A stretch of 5,853 nt of DNA, taken from assembly GCA_947458525.1 (NCBI GenBank), contig CANHAG010000096.1, forward strand, positions 1-5,853, read 5' to 3'. Of this stretch, positions 1 through 5,768 are shown piece by piece. Source of the stretch: Rhodospirillaceae bacterium. GTDB lineage: Bacteria; Pseudomonadota; Alphaproteobacteria; Rickettsiales; UBA3002. The notes beneath the pieces are model-generated. The model had not been told where the DNA came from. It made no database searches and saw nothing but the letters and a program-made list of their open reading frames with translations. How positions within the stretch are numbered: position 1 is the stretch's first letter; each line of letters opens with the position of its first letter. Made by a program: the position numbers and the translations under genes.

Positions 1-1
1 A

Positions 2-307
2 ATTGGTCTGGCGGTGCACCGGCTTGCGCCCGAAAAATATTTCGATTTCCATACCAAAATGATGAATTTTGAGGGCCGGGCGGATGAAGCGCAGGCGCTT
101 CTATTTGTCAAAGAAATCGGGCTTGACCCTGAAAAAGTTAAGGCAGAGCTTGCCAAGCCCGACTATGACGCGATGATTGCAAAAGCGCGCGAAGTCGGCA
201 CCAGGCTCAATGTTCAAGGCACCCCCACCCTGATTATTGGCGATGAACTCGTGCCCCATGCGCTTGACTATCAGGGGCTGGAAGAGCGCGTGTCGCCATT
301 GCGCTGA
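2..307 (+). CDS. DsbA-family thiol-disulfide oxidoreductase, C-terminal part (5' end outside window)
   Basis: This is the last ~101 codons of a thioredoxin-fold DsbA/Com1-type protein, a periplasmic family that forms or isomerises disulfides. The frame is open back to the first base; a GTG at 14 is internal, because the residues before it (IGLAVHRLAPEKYFDFH) already match the helical insert of the family. The segment LNVQGTPTLIIGDELVP carries the family's cis-proline loop (the TP after GT) and the following strand, and YQGLEERV is the usual C-terminal helix. The CxxC active site and any signal peptide would lie upstream and cannot be judged. One oddity is PHA where many homologues have PGA just after the last strand. 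The TGA at 305-307 is followed by another in-frame-independent stop-rich stretch, and the next gene starts 56 bases later on the same strand, so co-transcription is possible. Confidence 0.85.
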   Translation: MGLAVHRLAPEKYFDFHTKMMNFEGRADEAQALLFVKEIGLDPEKVKAELAKPDYDAMIAKAREVGTRLNVQGTPTLIIGDELVPHALDYQGLEERVSPLR

Positions 308-363
308 TAATGAGGACTCTCCGCGCGCCTTTTGTCTGTGATATCTGATAAGGAACACCGCTG

Positions 364-969
364 GTGGCAAGAAACCTGAATAAAAGTCGTATCGTTTATT
401 CCCGACTGCTCGCGGCGTTGGCGGTACTGCTACTGGTAGTAACCCACCCATACCTGGACAAATCGCTGTGGATTTCTTCGCTGTTTGTGAGTATCGGGCT
501 CTTGCTGGTGTCGTTCTGCGTGATTGGGCGGATTTTTTCGACGGTGTTTCTGGGCGGGCACAAGAATGAGTCTCTCATCGCGTATGGCCCTTTTTCAGTA
601 TGCCGTAACCCGCTTTACCTCTTCTCGCTGATTGGGGTGACCGGCATCTGTTTCCTCTCGCTGCGCATCAGCTTTATTATTATCATTCCCTACGTGATGT
701 ACCGGGTATATCAGCATCTCATCATGCGCGAGGAGGCGTTTCTGGCGGAAAAATTTGGTGAAGAATATGCCAGCTATTGCGCACGCACACCGCGTTTGTT
801 CCCGAAATTATCGCTCTATATGGCGCCCGAATCCATCACCGTCTATCCGGAGTATCTGCGCCGTGCGCTGCGCGACGGCCTCTGGTGGTTTTCGGCCTAT
901 CCAGCGATTGGGCTGGTGTATTTCCTGCAATCGCATGAAATCATCACACCGCTCTTTTTACTGCCTTAG
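364..969 (+). CDS. Integral-membrane methyltransferase, ICMT/PEMT-like (isoprenylcysteine carboxyl methyltransferase family)
   Basis: A 201-residue membrane protein. Hydrophobic segments lie at about residues 14-30, 36-62, 84-112 and 174-190. The SAM-binding signature of the bacterial ICMT/PEMT fold is present: GPFSVCRNPLY (75-85, corresponding to the family's GPYxxxRHPxY, with N replacing H) and the C-terminal block REEAFLAEKFGEEYASYC (122-139) followed by RTPRLFP. Members methylate small lipidic or thiol substrates at the inner membrane; the substrate cannot be told from sequence, since bacteria lack prenylated CaaX proteins in the usual sense. The start is GTG at 364: stops TGA/TAA at 346-351 close the frame just upstream, and AAGGA at 350-354 sits 9 bases before it. 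The next in-frame ATG is only at residue 112. It lies 56 bases after the DsbA-like gene and converges on phoH. Confidence 0.8.
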   Translation: MARNLNKSRIVYSRLLAALAVLLLVVTHPYLDKSLWISSLFVSIGLLLVSFCVIGRIFSTVFLGGHKNESLIAYGPFSVCRNPLYLFSLIGVTGICFLSLRISFIIIIPYVMYRVYQHLIMREEAFLAEKFGEEYASYCARTPRLFPKLSLYMAPESITVYPEYLRRALRDGLWWFSAYPAIGLVYFLQSHEIITPLFLLP

Positions 970-976
970 AGCATTG

Positions 977-1086
977 TAGTCATTTGCATAAATAATTACA
1001 CATAATTATTTATGCGTCTCGCTCGCGGAGTTTACCCCCGCGCAGGCGGGGGCGGCGCAAAACCGCCGCTTATGGCGGACGGTTTT
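977..1086. repeat. Dispersed palindromic intergenic repeat, copy 1 (with extra hairpin)
   Basis: The sequence recurs at 5769-5853 in the same orientation. The left block (977-1026) matches 5769-5818 at 48 of 50 positions, and the right block (1053-1083) matches 5823-5853 at 29 of 31. The spacer differs: 26 bases here (1027-1052) against 4 bases in copy 2. The left block holds a perfect 13-bp inverted repeat, GCATAAATAATTA at 986-998 and its complement at 1003-1015, with loop CACA. The spacer is itself a hairpin, CCCCCGC (1035-1041) and GCGGGGG (1046-1052). The right block contains GCGGCG (1052-1057) and CGCCGC (1064-1069), which compete with a second stem described under the terminator entry. 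No ORF or known insertion-sequence hallmark is visible; a non-coding REP/MITE-like element is the likeliest reading. Confidence 0.8.
1059..1086. terminator. Candidate bidirectional intrinsic terminator between convergent genes
   Basis: AAAACCG (1059-1065) pairs with CGGTTTT (1080-1086), and CCGC (1066-1069) pairs with GCGG (1075-1078), leaving one bulged A (1079) and a TTATG loop. The GC stem has A4 on one side and T4 on the other, so either strand reads as stem plus U-run. It sits about 90 bases past the methyltransferase stop and about 57 bases past the phoH stop, where a shared terminator would be expected. The U-run is short (4), so efficiency is uncertain. Confidence 0.5.
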
Positions 1087-1087
1087 G

Positions 1088-1123
1088 ATACTCACTTGGG
1101 CAATAAATTGCTCAAGTGAGTAT
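1088..1123. repeat. 17-bp near-perfect inverted repeat (long hairpin)
   Basis: The arms are 1088-1104 (ATACTCACTTGGGCAAT) and 1107-1123 (ATTGCTCAAGTGAGTAT), separated by only AA. Sixteen of 17 positions pair as Watson-Crick and the other is G-T, a wobble in plus-strand RNA. No T-run follows on either strand, so it does not look like a stand-alone terminator. It abuts repeat copy 1, but copy 2 runs off the window before this point, so whether it belongs to the repeat is unknown. Confidence 0.7.
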
Positions 1124-1142
1124 AGAACGGGCGCCCTCTCCC

Positions 1143-2174
1143 CTACCCCGCATCACCGCTTTCGGCGAATTGTTTTTTCTTCGCCTCCCACTCGTCATAT
1201 GCCTGCACGATTTTTTTAGCCAGCGGATGGCGCACCACATCGCCATCACTGAAGCGGATGATATCAATGCCCGGAATATGCTCGATTTTCGGAATACAGT
1301 CGGCCAGCCCTGATTTAATATCTTTCGGCAAGTCAATCTGCGAAAGATCTCCCGTAATAATCATGCGCGAACGCTCGCCCATGCGGGTTAAAAACATTTT
1401 CATCTGGGTGCGGGTGGTATTCTGCGCTTCGTCGAGAATCACGAAGGCGTTGCTGAAGGTGCGGCCGCGCATGAATGCGAGTGGCGCCAGTTCAATCTCG
1501 CCATTATCCATACATTGCTGGACGCGGTCGGCTGGCATCATGTCGAACAGAGCGTCATAAAGCGGGCGCAGATAGGGGTCGATTTTATCTTTGATATCGC
1601 CCGGCAAAAACCCGATTTTTTCTCCCGCCTCCACCGCCGGGCGCGAGAGAATAATCCGCTCCACCTTTTTATTGATCAGCTGATAGACCGCCATGGCCAC
1701 CGCAATATAGGTCTTGCCCGTGCCTGCAGGCCCAAGCGCAAACACCAGCTCGTTATCGTAAAGCGTACGCATGTAATTGGCCTGCACATGGGTATAAGGC
1801 GCGATGGTTTTTTTCATGGTGCGGATATAGACATCCGTCTCGATTTCAAGCCCCTCGCGCGCTTTGGGTTTTTTATCGATAATAGGCGGCATGAGGCGCA
1901 CCGCCGCATCCACCTCATGTTCAGAGATGATCTCGCCCGCTTCAATCTGCTTATAGAGCGTTTCGAGCACCTGCTCGGTCGCTTCAATATCGCGCTTATG
2001 GCCGGTGATGGAAATCATATTCCCGCGCGCAACAAGCGTTACGTTCAGTAACAGCTCCAGCCGCCTTAGATGCGCGTCGCGGTCGCCATAAAGCATCGGC
2101 AAATGCTGGTTATGCTCAAAAAACACATTCACCGTTTGGTGATCGCGCTGTGCTTTTTTGTCCGGTTTGGCCAT
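1143..2174 (-). CDS. phoH: PhoH family P-loop ATPase (YbeZ type)
   Basis: A 343-residue cytoplasmic ATPase of the PhoH/YbeZ family, linked in other bacteria to RNA metabolism and ribosome maturation together with the endonuclease YbeY. An N-terminal KH-like region (about residues 12-80) precedes the PhoH ATPase domain. Walker A is GPAGTGKT (148-155), Walker B is VILDEAQN (245-252), and TGDLSQIDLP (274-283) is the conserved sensor segment; all key residues are intact and the length is normal. I chose the ATG at 2174 because AGGAG (2181-2185, minus strand) is 6 bases ahead of it; a GTG one codon earlier would leave only 3. The usual neighbours miaB, ybeY and a CorC-like gene are absent here: upstream is an exopolysaccharide-type glycosyltransferase 100 bases away, and downstream is a convergent methyltransferase gene. 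Confidence 0.93.
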   Translation of the reverse strand: MAKPDKKAQRDHQTVNVFFEHNQHLPMLYGDRDAHLRRLELLLNVTLVARGNMISITGHKRDIEATEQVLETLYKQIEAGEIISEHEVDAAVRLMPPIIDKKPKAREGLEIETDVYIRTMKKTIAPYTHVQANYMRTLYDNELVFALGPAGTGKTYIAVAMAVYQLINKKVERIILSRPAVEAGEKIGFLPGDIKDKIDPYLRPLYDALFDMMPADRVQQCMDNGEIELAPLAFMRGRTFSNAFVILDEAQNTTRTQMKMFLTRMGERSRMIITGDLSQIDLPKDIKSGLADCIPKIEHIPGIDIIRFSDGDVVRHPLAKKIVQAYDEWEAKKKQFAESGDAG

Positions 2175-2192
2175 CACGCACTCCTGAACATC

Positions 2193-2208
2193 ACAGAGGA
2201 TTTTACCA
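2193..2208 (-). promoter_or_regulatory. Possible extended -10 promoter for phoH
   Basis: On the minus strand, TGGTAAAAT (2208 down to 2200) fits an extended -10 element, placing a start near 2193 and a leader of about 19 bases that holds the AGGAG ribosome site. No convincing -35 is present at 17 bases (AGACGA), so this is a weak call. Read-through from the glycosyltransferase gene is the alternative. Confidence 0.25.
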
Positions 2209-2274
2209 TGCCAGAGTTTTTTTCGTCTGCCCAGCCAAATGCCACGCTATACACAGATTTTGCGCGTAACAACT

Positions 2275-4089
2275 TCACCCCCGCAATACCCTGCTTAAGC
2301 CATGGCGGGTTTTCTCCCAGTGATGGGGGCGCAGGGCAAGATCGCGCAGTGCCCGGATAGCCGCCACCGAATGCAGCAGCCAGTAAAAGGGAAAGAGCAG
2401 CCCGGCTCGGCGCATGCGCGCACTGCCCCAGCCCTGCGCGCGCAGAATCGCCCGGGCAAAGAGCCAGTGGCTGAGTATGCCGCCCAGCAGGGAAACACCA
2501 CATAACCAGAGCAGCCAGGGCGAAAGGGATGTGGGCAAGAGTCCAAAAGCGGAAATAAAAAACAGCAGCCAGAAAAATGGCGCGAGTAAAAAAGTGATGG
2601 CCGGAGCACCTACGAAGAAATGAAAGCCGTAATACCCTACCCGGCCGAGCCGCGCTTTGAGGGCGCGCGTATCACGCGTATAGACCAGCCAGGTTTGCAG
2701 ATAGCCTTTAATCCAGCGTGCGCGCTGCCTTAGCCACGCGGGAAGCGTAATGGGGGATTCCTCAAGCGTCAACGAATCAAGCATCGCCGTGCGGTAGCCG
2801 AAATACCCAAGGCGGATGCCAAGATCCGCATCTTCGGTGACATTGAATGCATCCCACCCACCGACCTCGCGCAGCACTTCCGTACGCAGATGATTGCTGG
2901 TGCCACCCAGCGGCAGCGGAATAGAAAGCGACTGCAGCGCCGGCAGCAGCAGGGTGAACAGCACGCCATATTCAATGGCAAACAGGCGGGTGAGGAGGTT
3001 TTCGTCGCGGTTATAATAATTGAGCGGCGCCTGAAGACAGGCCACCTCGCGCGGCAGGCGGCGAAAGTTGGCGACCGCTTTTTTCAGCTGATCTGGCGCG
3101 GGGATATCTTCCGCATCAAAAATCACCACGAATTCGGCCGTAACTTCAGCAAGTGCCACATTGCACGCCTTGGGCTTCGTGCGTGGCAGGCTGACCGGCA
3201 CCAGCACGAGATCGCAATATTCTGGCGGCGAGGCTTCTTTTACCGCCTGAATCGTTGCCGCATCATCCTCCTCGCAGATGAGTTTCACATCCAGCAGGTA
3301 AGGGGGATATTCAAGCGTCGCAATCGCCCGTAATAACTGGCGGATGGTCGTTGCAGATTCCTGATAAAGCGGCACGAGAATGGCGTAAGGCGGAAGCTCT
3401 GCGTCATCGAGCGCGAGGGGGGGAACTGGCGGCGAAAGCGCGCGCCACACAGTATAAAGATGCAGCTTGAACGCAAGAGTAGCGAGGTAAAAAAGATTAA
3501 CCACCACCAGGAGCGTAAACCAGACATCTTCCCCCGGTATCAGCACCATGAAACCCGCCACCAGCATCAGCCCAAGCAAAATGCGTGACATCTGGCGGCG
3601 GGTAAGGGTGTGGGCGGCACTGAGATGGCGGAAACGCCTTGTAAGCCCGAAAATCGCACCACGGGTAAGCCCCACCCGCCCGCGCTGGCGCAGGGCGCGG
3701 CGCAGATCGCGCGGTGGCGAGATCACCAGCGCCACAGGCTCGCCGTAATGGGTGGCCGCCCAGTCCGCAAAATTTGCCGAAGCTTCGCTTGTGGCAAGGG
3801 TCAGCACCCCCTCCACCCGCCGCCATGGAATAAAATGGCGCGCGCGGTATTCGGGGACATCCCCCGGCGAAAACAGGGCTGCATCAGGCGGCGCGGTATC
3901 CAGCAGCACCAGTGGCAGCCGCGCCTGTTCAGCAAGTGCGGCGGTGACCTCGCGCTCAGGCACCAGCCCGTAGCGCGAAAGAATTTCCCCAAGCCGCGCG
4001 CGGAATCCGTGTTGCAACCGCACCCCCTCCGCCACGGATGCTTTGTGGGCGGCGCTGCGCGCCAGCAGAATATCACCAAGACGACGCAT
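2275..4089 (-). CDS. Membrane GT2 glycosyltransferase with N-terminal MshEN (c-di-GMP-binding type) domain, XagB/NfrB-like
   Basis: A 604-residue inner-membrane polysaccharide synthase candidate. The N-terminus carries two 24-residue MshEN half-motifs, residues 3-26 (RLGDIL...Q26; G at position 10 replaced by S) and 32-55 (RLGEILSRYGLV...L52..Q55), separated by exactly five residues. MshEN domains bind cyclic di-GMP in MshE and in E. coli NfrB. Two membrane segments (about 169-209) come next, then a GT2 domain: PYAILVPLYQE (234-244), an acidic EEDD (273-276), the DxD-type FDAED (324-328), TED (418-420) and QRARW (455-459), as in processive cellulose-synthase-like enzymes. Further membrane segments lie at about 488-515, 523-547 and 565-580. 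GAGGA (4096-4100) lies 6 bases before the ATG. The start overlaps the preceding gene by 17 bases, which suggests translational coupling. The sugar substrate cannot be read from the sequence. Confidence 0.88.
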   Translation of the reverse strand: MRRLGDILLARSAAHKASVAEGVRLQHGFRARLGEILSRYGLVPEREVTAALAEQARLPLVLLDTAPPDAALFSPGDVPEYRARHFIPWRRVEGVLTLATSEASANFADWAATHYGEPVALVISPPRDLRRALRQRGRVGLTRGAIFGLTRRFRHLSAAHTLTRRQMSRILLGLMLVAGFMVLIPGEDVWFTLLVVVNLFYLATLAFKLHLYTVWRALSPPVPPLALDDAELPPYAILVPLYQESATTIRQLLRAIATLEYPPYLLDVKLICEEDDAATIQAVKEASPPEYCDLVLVPVSLPRTKPKACNVALAEVTAEFVVIFDAEDIPAPDQLKKAVANFRRLPREVACLQAPLNYYNRDENLLTRLFAIEYGVLFTLLLPALQSLSIPLPLGGTSNHLRTEVLREVGGWDAFNVTEDADLGIRLGYFGYRTAMLDSLTLEESPITLPAWLRQRARWIKGYLQTWLVYTRDTRALKARLGRVGYYGFHFFVGAPAITFLLAPFFWLLFFISAFGLLPTSLSPWLLWLCGVSLLGGILSHWLFARAILRAQGWGSARMRRAGLLFPFYWLLHSVAAIRALRDLALRPHHWEKTRHGLSRVLRG

Positions 4090-4882
4090 CGAATTTCCTC
4101 AACATTCCCAACGAAAAAGACTGCCCCGCCCCAGTATTCAACCCGTAAAACTCGTTGCCATAAGAAACGTAGAGCGAGTTACCATCATCCAGCGCATAAA
4201 AGGCGGTGATGTCGAGCTTGCCCAGATCATAATCCTGCTCGCCATTTTGCTGGAAGAACTGATCTTCGGGAATATGCTCAGCCAGTGTCATATAAAGCGC
4301 CGGCACAAGCGACAGCCTCTCCCACAAATGTAGCCCATAGGCCGCATAAGCGCGGTATTGATTTTTCAGCTCCCGACTGCGGATGCGGTAGCCCACGCCA
4401 ATATCCAGATAATCGCGCGCAGAGAGCGCGGGCAGATTGCGCCCGTAAAGCAGCATCAGCTCGGCATCGGTAGCATCACTGCCGCTTTTGGGCGGGGTGC
4501 GCTGCTCATACCAGCTGGGAAGCTTGATAAGCGGCTGCAGGGAGAGTTTGGACGTATCCGAACTGTACATTTCCGTGCGGGCAAAAAATTCGGGATCGGC
4601 CAGCCCGATATTATCTACCCCCGACTGGGTCACATAATCAAGGAAGAGATTGGTTCCAATCGTCCAGTTCTCCGTGGCGCCATATTCGCCGTAAAGGTTA
4701 AGCTCGTTCTTGCGGAACGTGGGTTGCGAGGTGCGCGTTCCGTCAGGGTTGTAATAATTACTCGCCTGATAATACACATAGCGCGTGCTGATGAGCGCCT
4801 CGCCCGGCGGGCGCAGCCATGCACCTGCCAGCGCCGGAACGGGCATCAGCATCAGGGCTAAAACCAGCAGCAATAGAACCAT
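4073..4882 (-). CDS. Exported protein, probably outer-membrane beta-barrel partner of the glycosyltransferase (XagA-like)
   Basis: A 269-residue protein from the ATG at 4882. It opens with a hydrophobic stretch (residues 2-13) and a signal-peptidase-like PALA before GAW, predicting cleavage after residue 19. The mature part is rich in alternating, aromatic-containing strands (ISTRYVYYQ, ELNLYGEYG, LSLQPLIKLP, DYLDIGVGYRIRS, YRAYAAYGLHL, GNSLYVSYGNEFYGL) and ends in an aromatic residue (SSW), all typical of outer-membrane barrels. The resemblance to XagA is from memory of family style and is moderate. The start is uncertain: no Shine-Dalgarno precedes ATG 4882 and its signal peptide lacks Lys/Arg. 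Alternatives are GTG at 4960 or TTG at 4969, which add 26 or 29 residues including four arginines. The 17-base overlap with the glycosyltransferase gene indicates one operon and a shared export or assembly role. Confidence 0.75.
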   Translation of the reverse strand: MVLLLLVLALMLMPVPALAGAWLRPPGEALISTRYVYYQASNYYNPDGTRTSQPTFRKNELNLYGEYGATENWTIGTNLFLDYVTQSGVDNIGLADPEFFARTEMYSSDTSKLSLQPLIKLPSWYEQRTPPKSGSDATDAELMLLYGRNLPALSARDYLDIGVGYRIRSRELKNQYRAYAAYGLHLWERLSLVPALYMTLAEHIPEDQFFQQNGEQDYDLGKLDITAFYALDDGNSLYVSYGNEFYGLNTGAGQSFSLGMLRKFDASSW

Positions 4883-4969
4883 GTATGCGGGTGTAATGGA
4901 TTCACATGCCCCGGAAAAGCGGAATTGCCGCAGGCATGGTGGCAGGCGGTAACGTGTCACGTTTTGCAA

Positions 4970-4997
4970 TTGATTTGATGTAAAAACACTCTACTGT
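4970..4997 (+). promoter_or_regulatory. Candidate promoter of tRNA-Pro
   Basis: TTGATT (4970-4975) and TACTGT (4992-4997) are separated by 16 bases, giving a predicted start near 5004 and a leader of about 27 bases before the mature tRNA. The boxes are imperfect. The element overlaps the region upstream of the divergent exported-protein gene. Confidence 0.3.
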
Positions 4998-5030
4998 GCC
5001 GGACTGCCTGTTGTGAGAGTGAGAGAGTGT

Positions 5031-5107
<77 letters not shown>

Positions 5108-5305
5108 CCCCTCGCCCTGCGGGCTTCGGATGGCGCAGCCATAAGGAACCGCACCTTGGGCGTTGGATGCGCTAGAAAGCCGGAGCGAAGCGTAGGTGTA
5201 AAACTCCGGATTAATCTGACAGACGGTTATTCATCATGCAGCGATAACGCAGTTATCTAAATGCGGCATGATCAGGCTTTTTTCCTCGGTGATCATCCCG
5301 TTCAT
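5108..5305. other. Gene-free interval with short inverted repeats
   Basis: I see no convincing gene in this 198-base stretch. It holds a short GCCC-TGC-GGGC hairpin just after the tRNA (about 5114-5124), ATGGC-GCA-GCCAT near 5139-5151, and the nested inverted repeats listed next. The composition shifts from GC-rich next to the tRNA to AT-rich near the DCC gene. Confidence 0.5.
5233..5283 (+). terminator. Nested inverted repeats with a T6 run, candidate terminator
   Basis: The outer arms ATCATGC (5233-5239) and GCATGAT (5266-5272) enclose a perfect inner repeat, GATAAC-GCA-GTTATC (5243-5257). T6 follows at 5278-5283. A further pair, ATGATCA (5268-5274) and TGATCAT (5290-5296), overlaps the outer arm and would compete with it. 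It could end plus-strand transcripts coming from the tRNA gene. The 5-base gap between stem and T-run makes this only a moderate candidate. Confidence 0.35.
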
Positions 5306-5710
5306 TCATGGTTTTTCTTGATTTTTTAGGTTATTGATTTTTGGAATACGAAGAATTTTGAGCAGAATATTTCGAAATGCTTTGCCGATTGGGTACATGA
5401 TCCTTGAAACGGCTTGGGATCGAAAAAGGCGATAATTGATTTTATTCAAAATATCCGACTCTGTGCCCAGCAAAGCCAGCGCATGCATGGCATCGCTGCC
5501 ATAGTAAAGAGCATCATCAATTTTAAGAACCATGCCCTCGTCAATGTTAAGCTGGCTTTTGGTAATCTCATTCATAATGTCGGATTCTTTGCGGGCATCC
5601 ACCAAATGCAACGTTATGGATTCTTTTGCCCTGAAAAAATGAACGTAATTCCTGCAGACCGGGCATTCCCCGTCATACACCAGCCATGCTTCTTTCCTGT
5701 TGTTAGCCAT
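5306..5710 (-). CDS. DCC family (DUF393) thiol-disulfide oxidoreductase-like protein
   Basis: A 134-residue protein with the DCC/DUF393 signature: VYDGECPVC (residues 11-19, cysteines 16 and 19), followed by the GMVLKIDD...YYGSDAMHALALLG block and a basic C-terminal segment (RLFRSQAVSRIMYPIGKAF...). The family has a predicted thioredoxin-like fold and no settled substrate. I chose ATG 5710 because AGGAG (5721-5725, minus strand) lies 10 bases before it and MANNRKEAW puts the first strand at the usual distance. An ATG at 5755 would add 15 polar residues but has no ribosome site. A possible -10 TATATT (5770 down to 5765) would also leave almost no leader for that longer form. The gene is more AT-rich than its neighbours: I counted 22 G+C in 60 bases at 5341-5400 against 34 in 60 at 4501-4560, suggesting a different origin. 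Confidence 0.85.
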   Translation of the reverse strand: MANNRKEAWLVYDGECPVCRNYVHFFRAKESITLHLVDARKESDIMNEITKSQLNIDEGMVLKIDDALYYGSDAMHALALLGTESDILNKINYRLFRSQAVSRIMYPIGKAFRNILLKILRIPKINNLKNQEKP

Positions 5711-5768
5711 CTTTTTCAGGCTCCTGCCCGTATCTTCTTGCTCTCTTTTGGGCATTTGCGACCCAATA

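Noticed and set aside
101..451. 116-codon minus-strand open frame across the DsbA-like and methyltransferase genes
   Set aside because: It is antisense to two recognisable genes and has no motif or plausible start context.
977..1123. CRISPR array or insertion sequence at the hairpin cluster
   Set aside because: The hairpins are not regularly spaced direct repeats with unique spacers, and no transposase frame or target-site duplication is visible.
1515..2051. 178-codon plus-strand open frame opposite phoH
   Set aside because: It lies wholly antisense to a well-conserved PhoH coding region; its translation is Arg/His-rich and without recognisable motifs.
2174..2209. 11-codon minus-strand ORF (MVKSSVMFRSA) whose TGA overlaps the phoH ATG by one base
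   Set aside because: It has no ribosome site, and its start overlaps the possible extended -10; translational coupling is conceivable but not supported.
3610..4209. 199-codon plus-strand open frame opposite the glycosyltransferase start
   Set aside because: It is the antisense shadow of a GC-rich gene, with low-complexity basic translation and no family resemblance.
4883..4960. c-di-GMP riboswitch upstream of the exported-protein gene
   Set aside because: I considered it because of the MshEN domain, but no recognisable GEMM-type conserved core or two-helix layout could be identified by eye.
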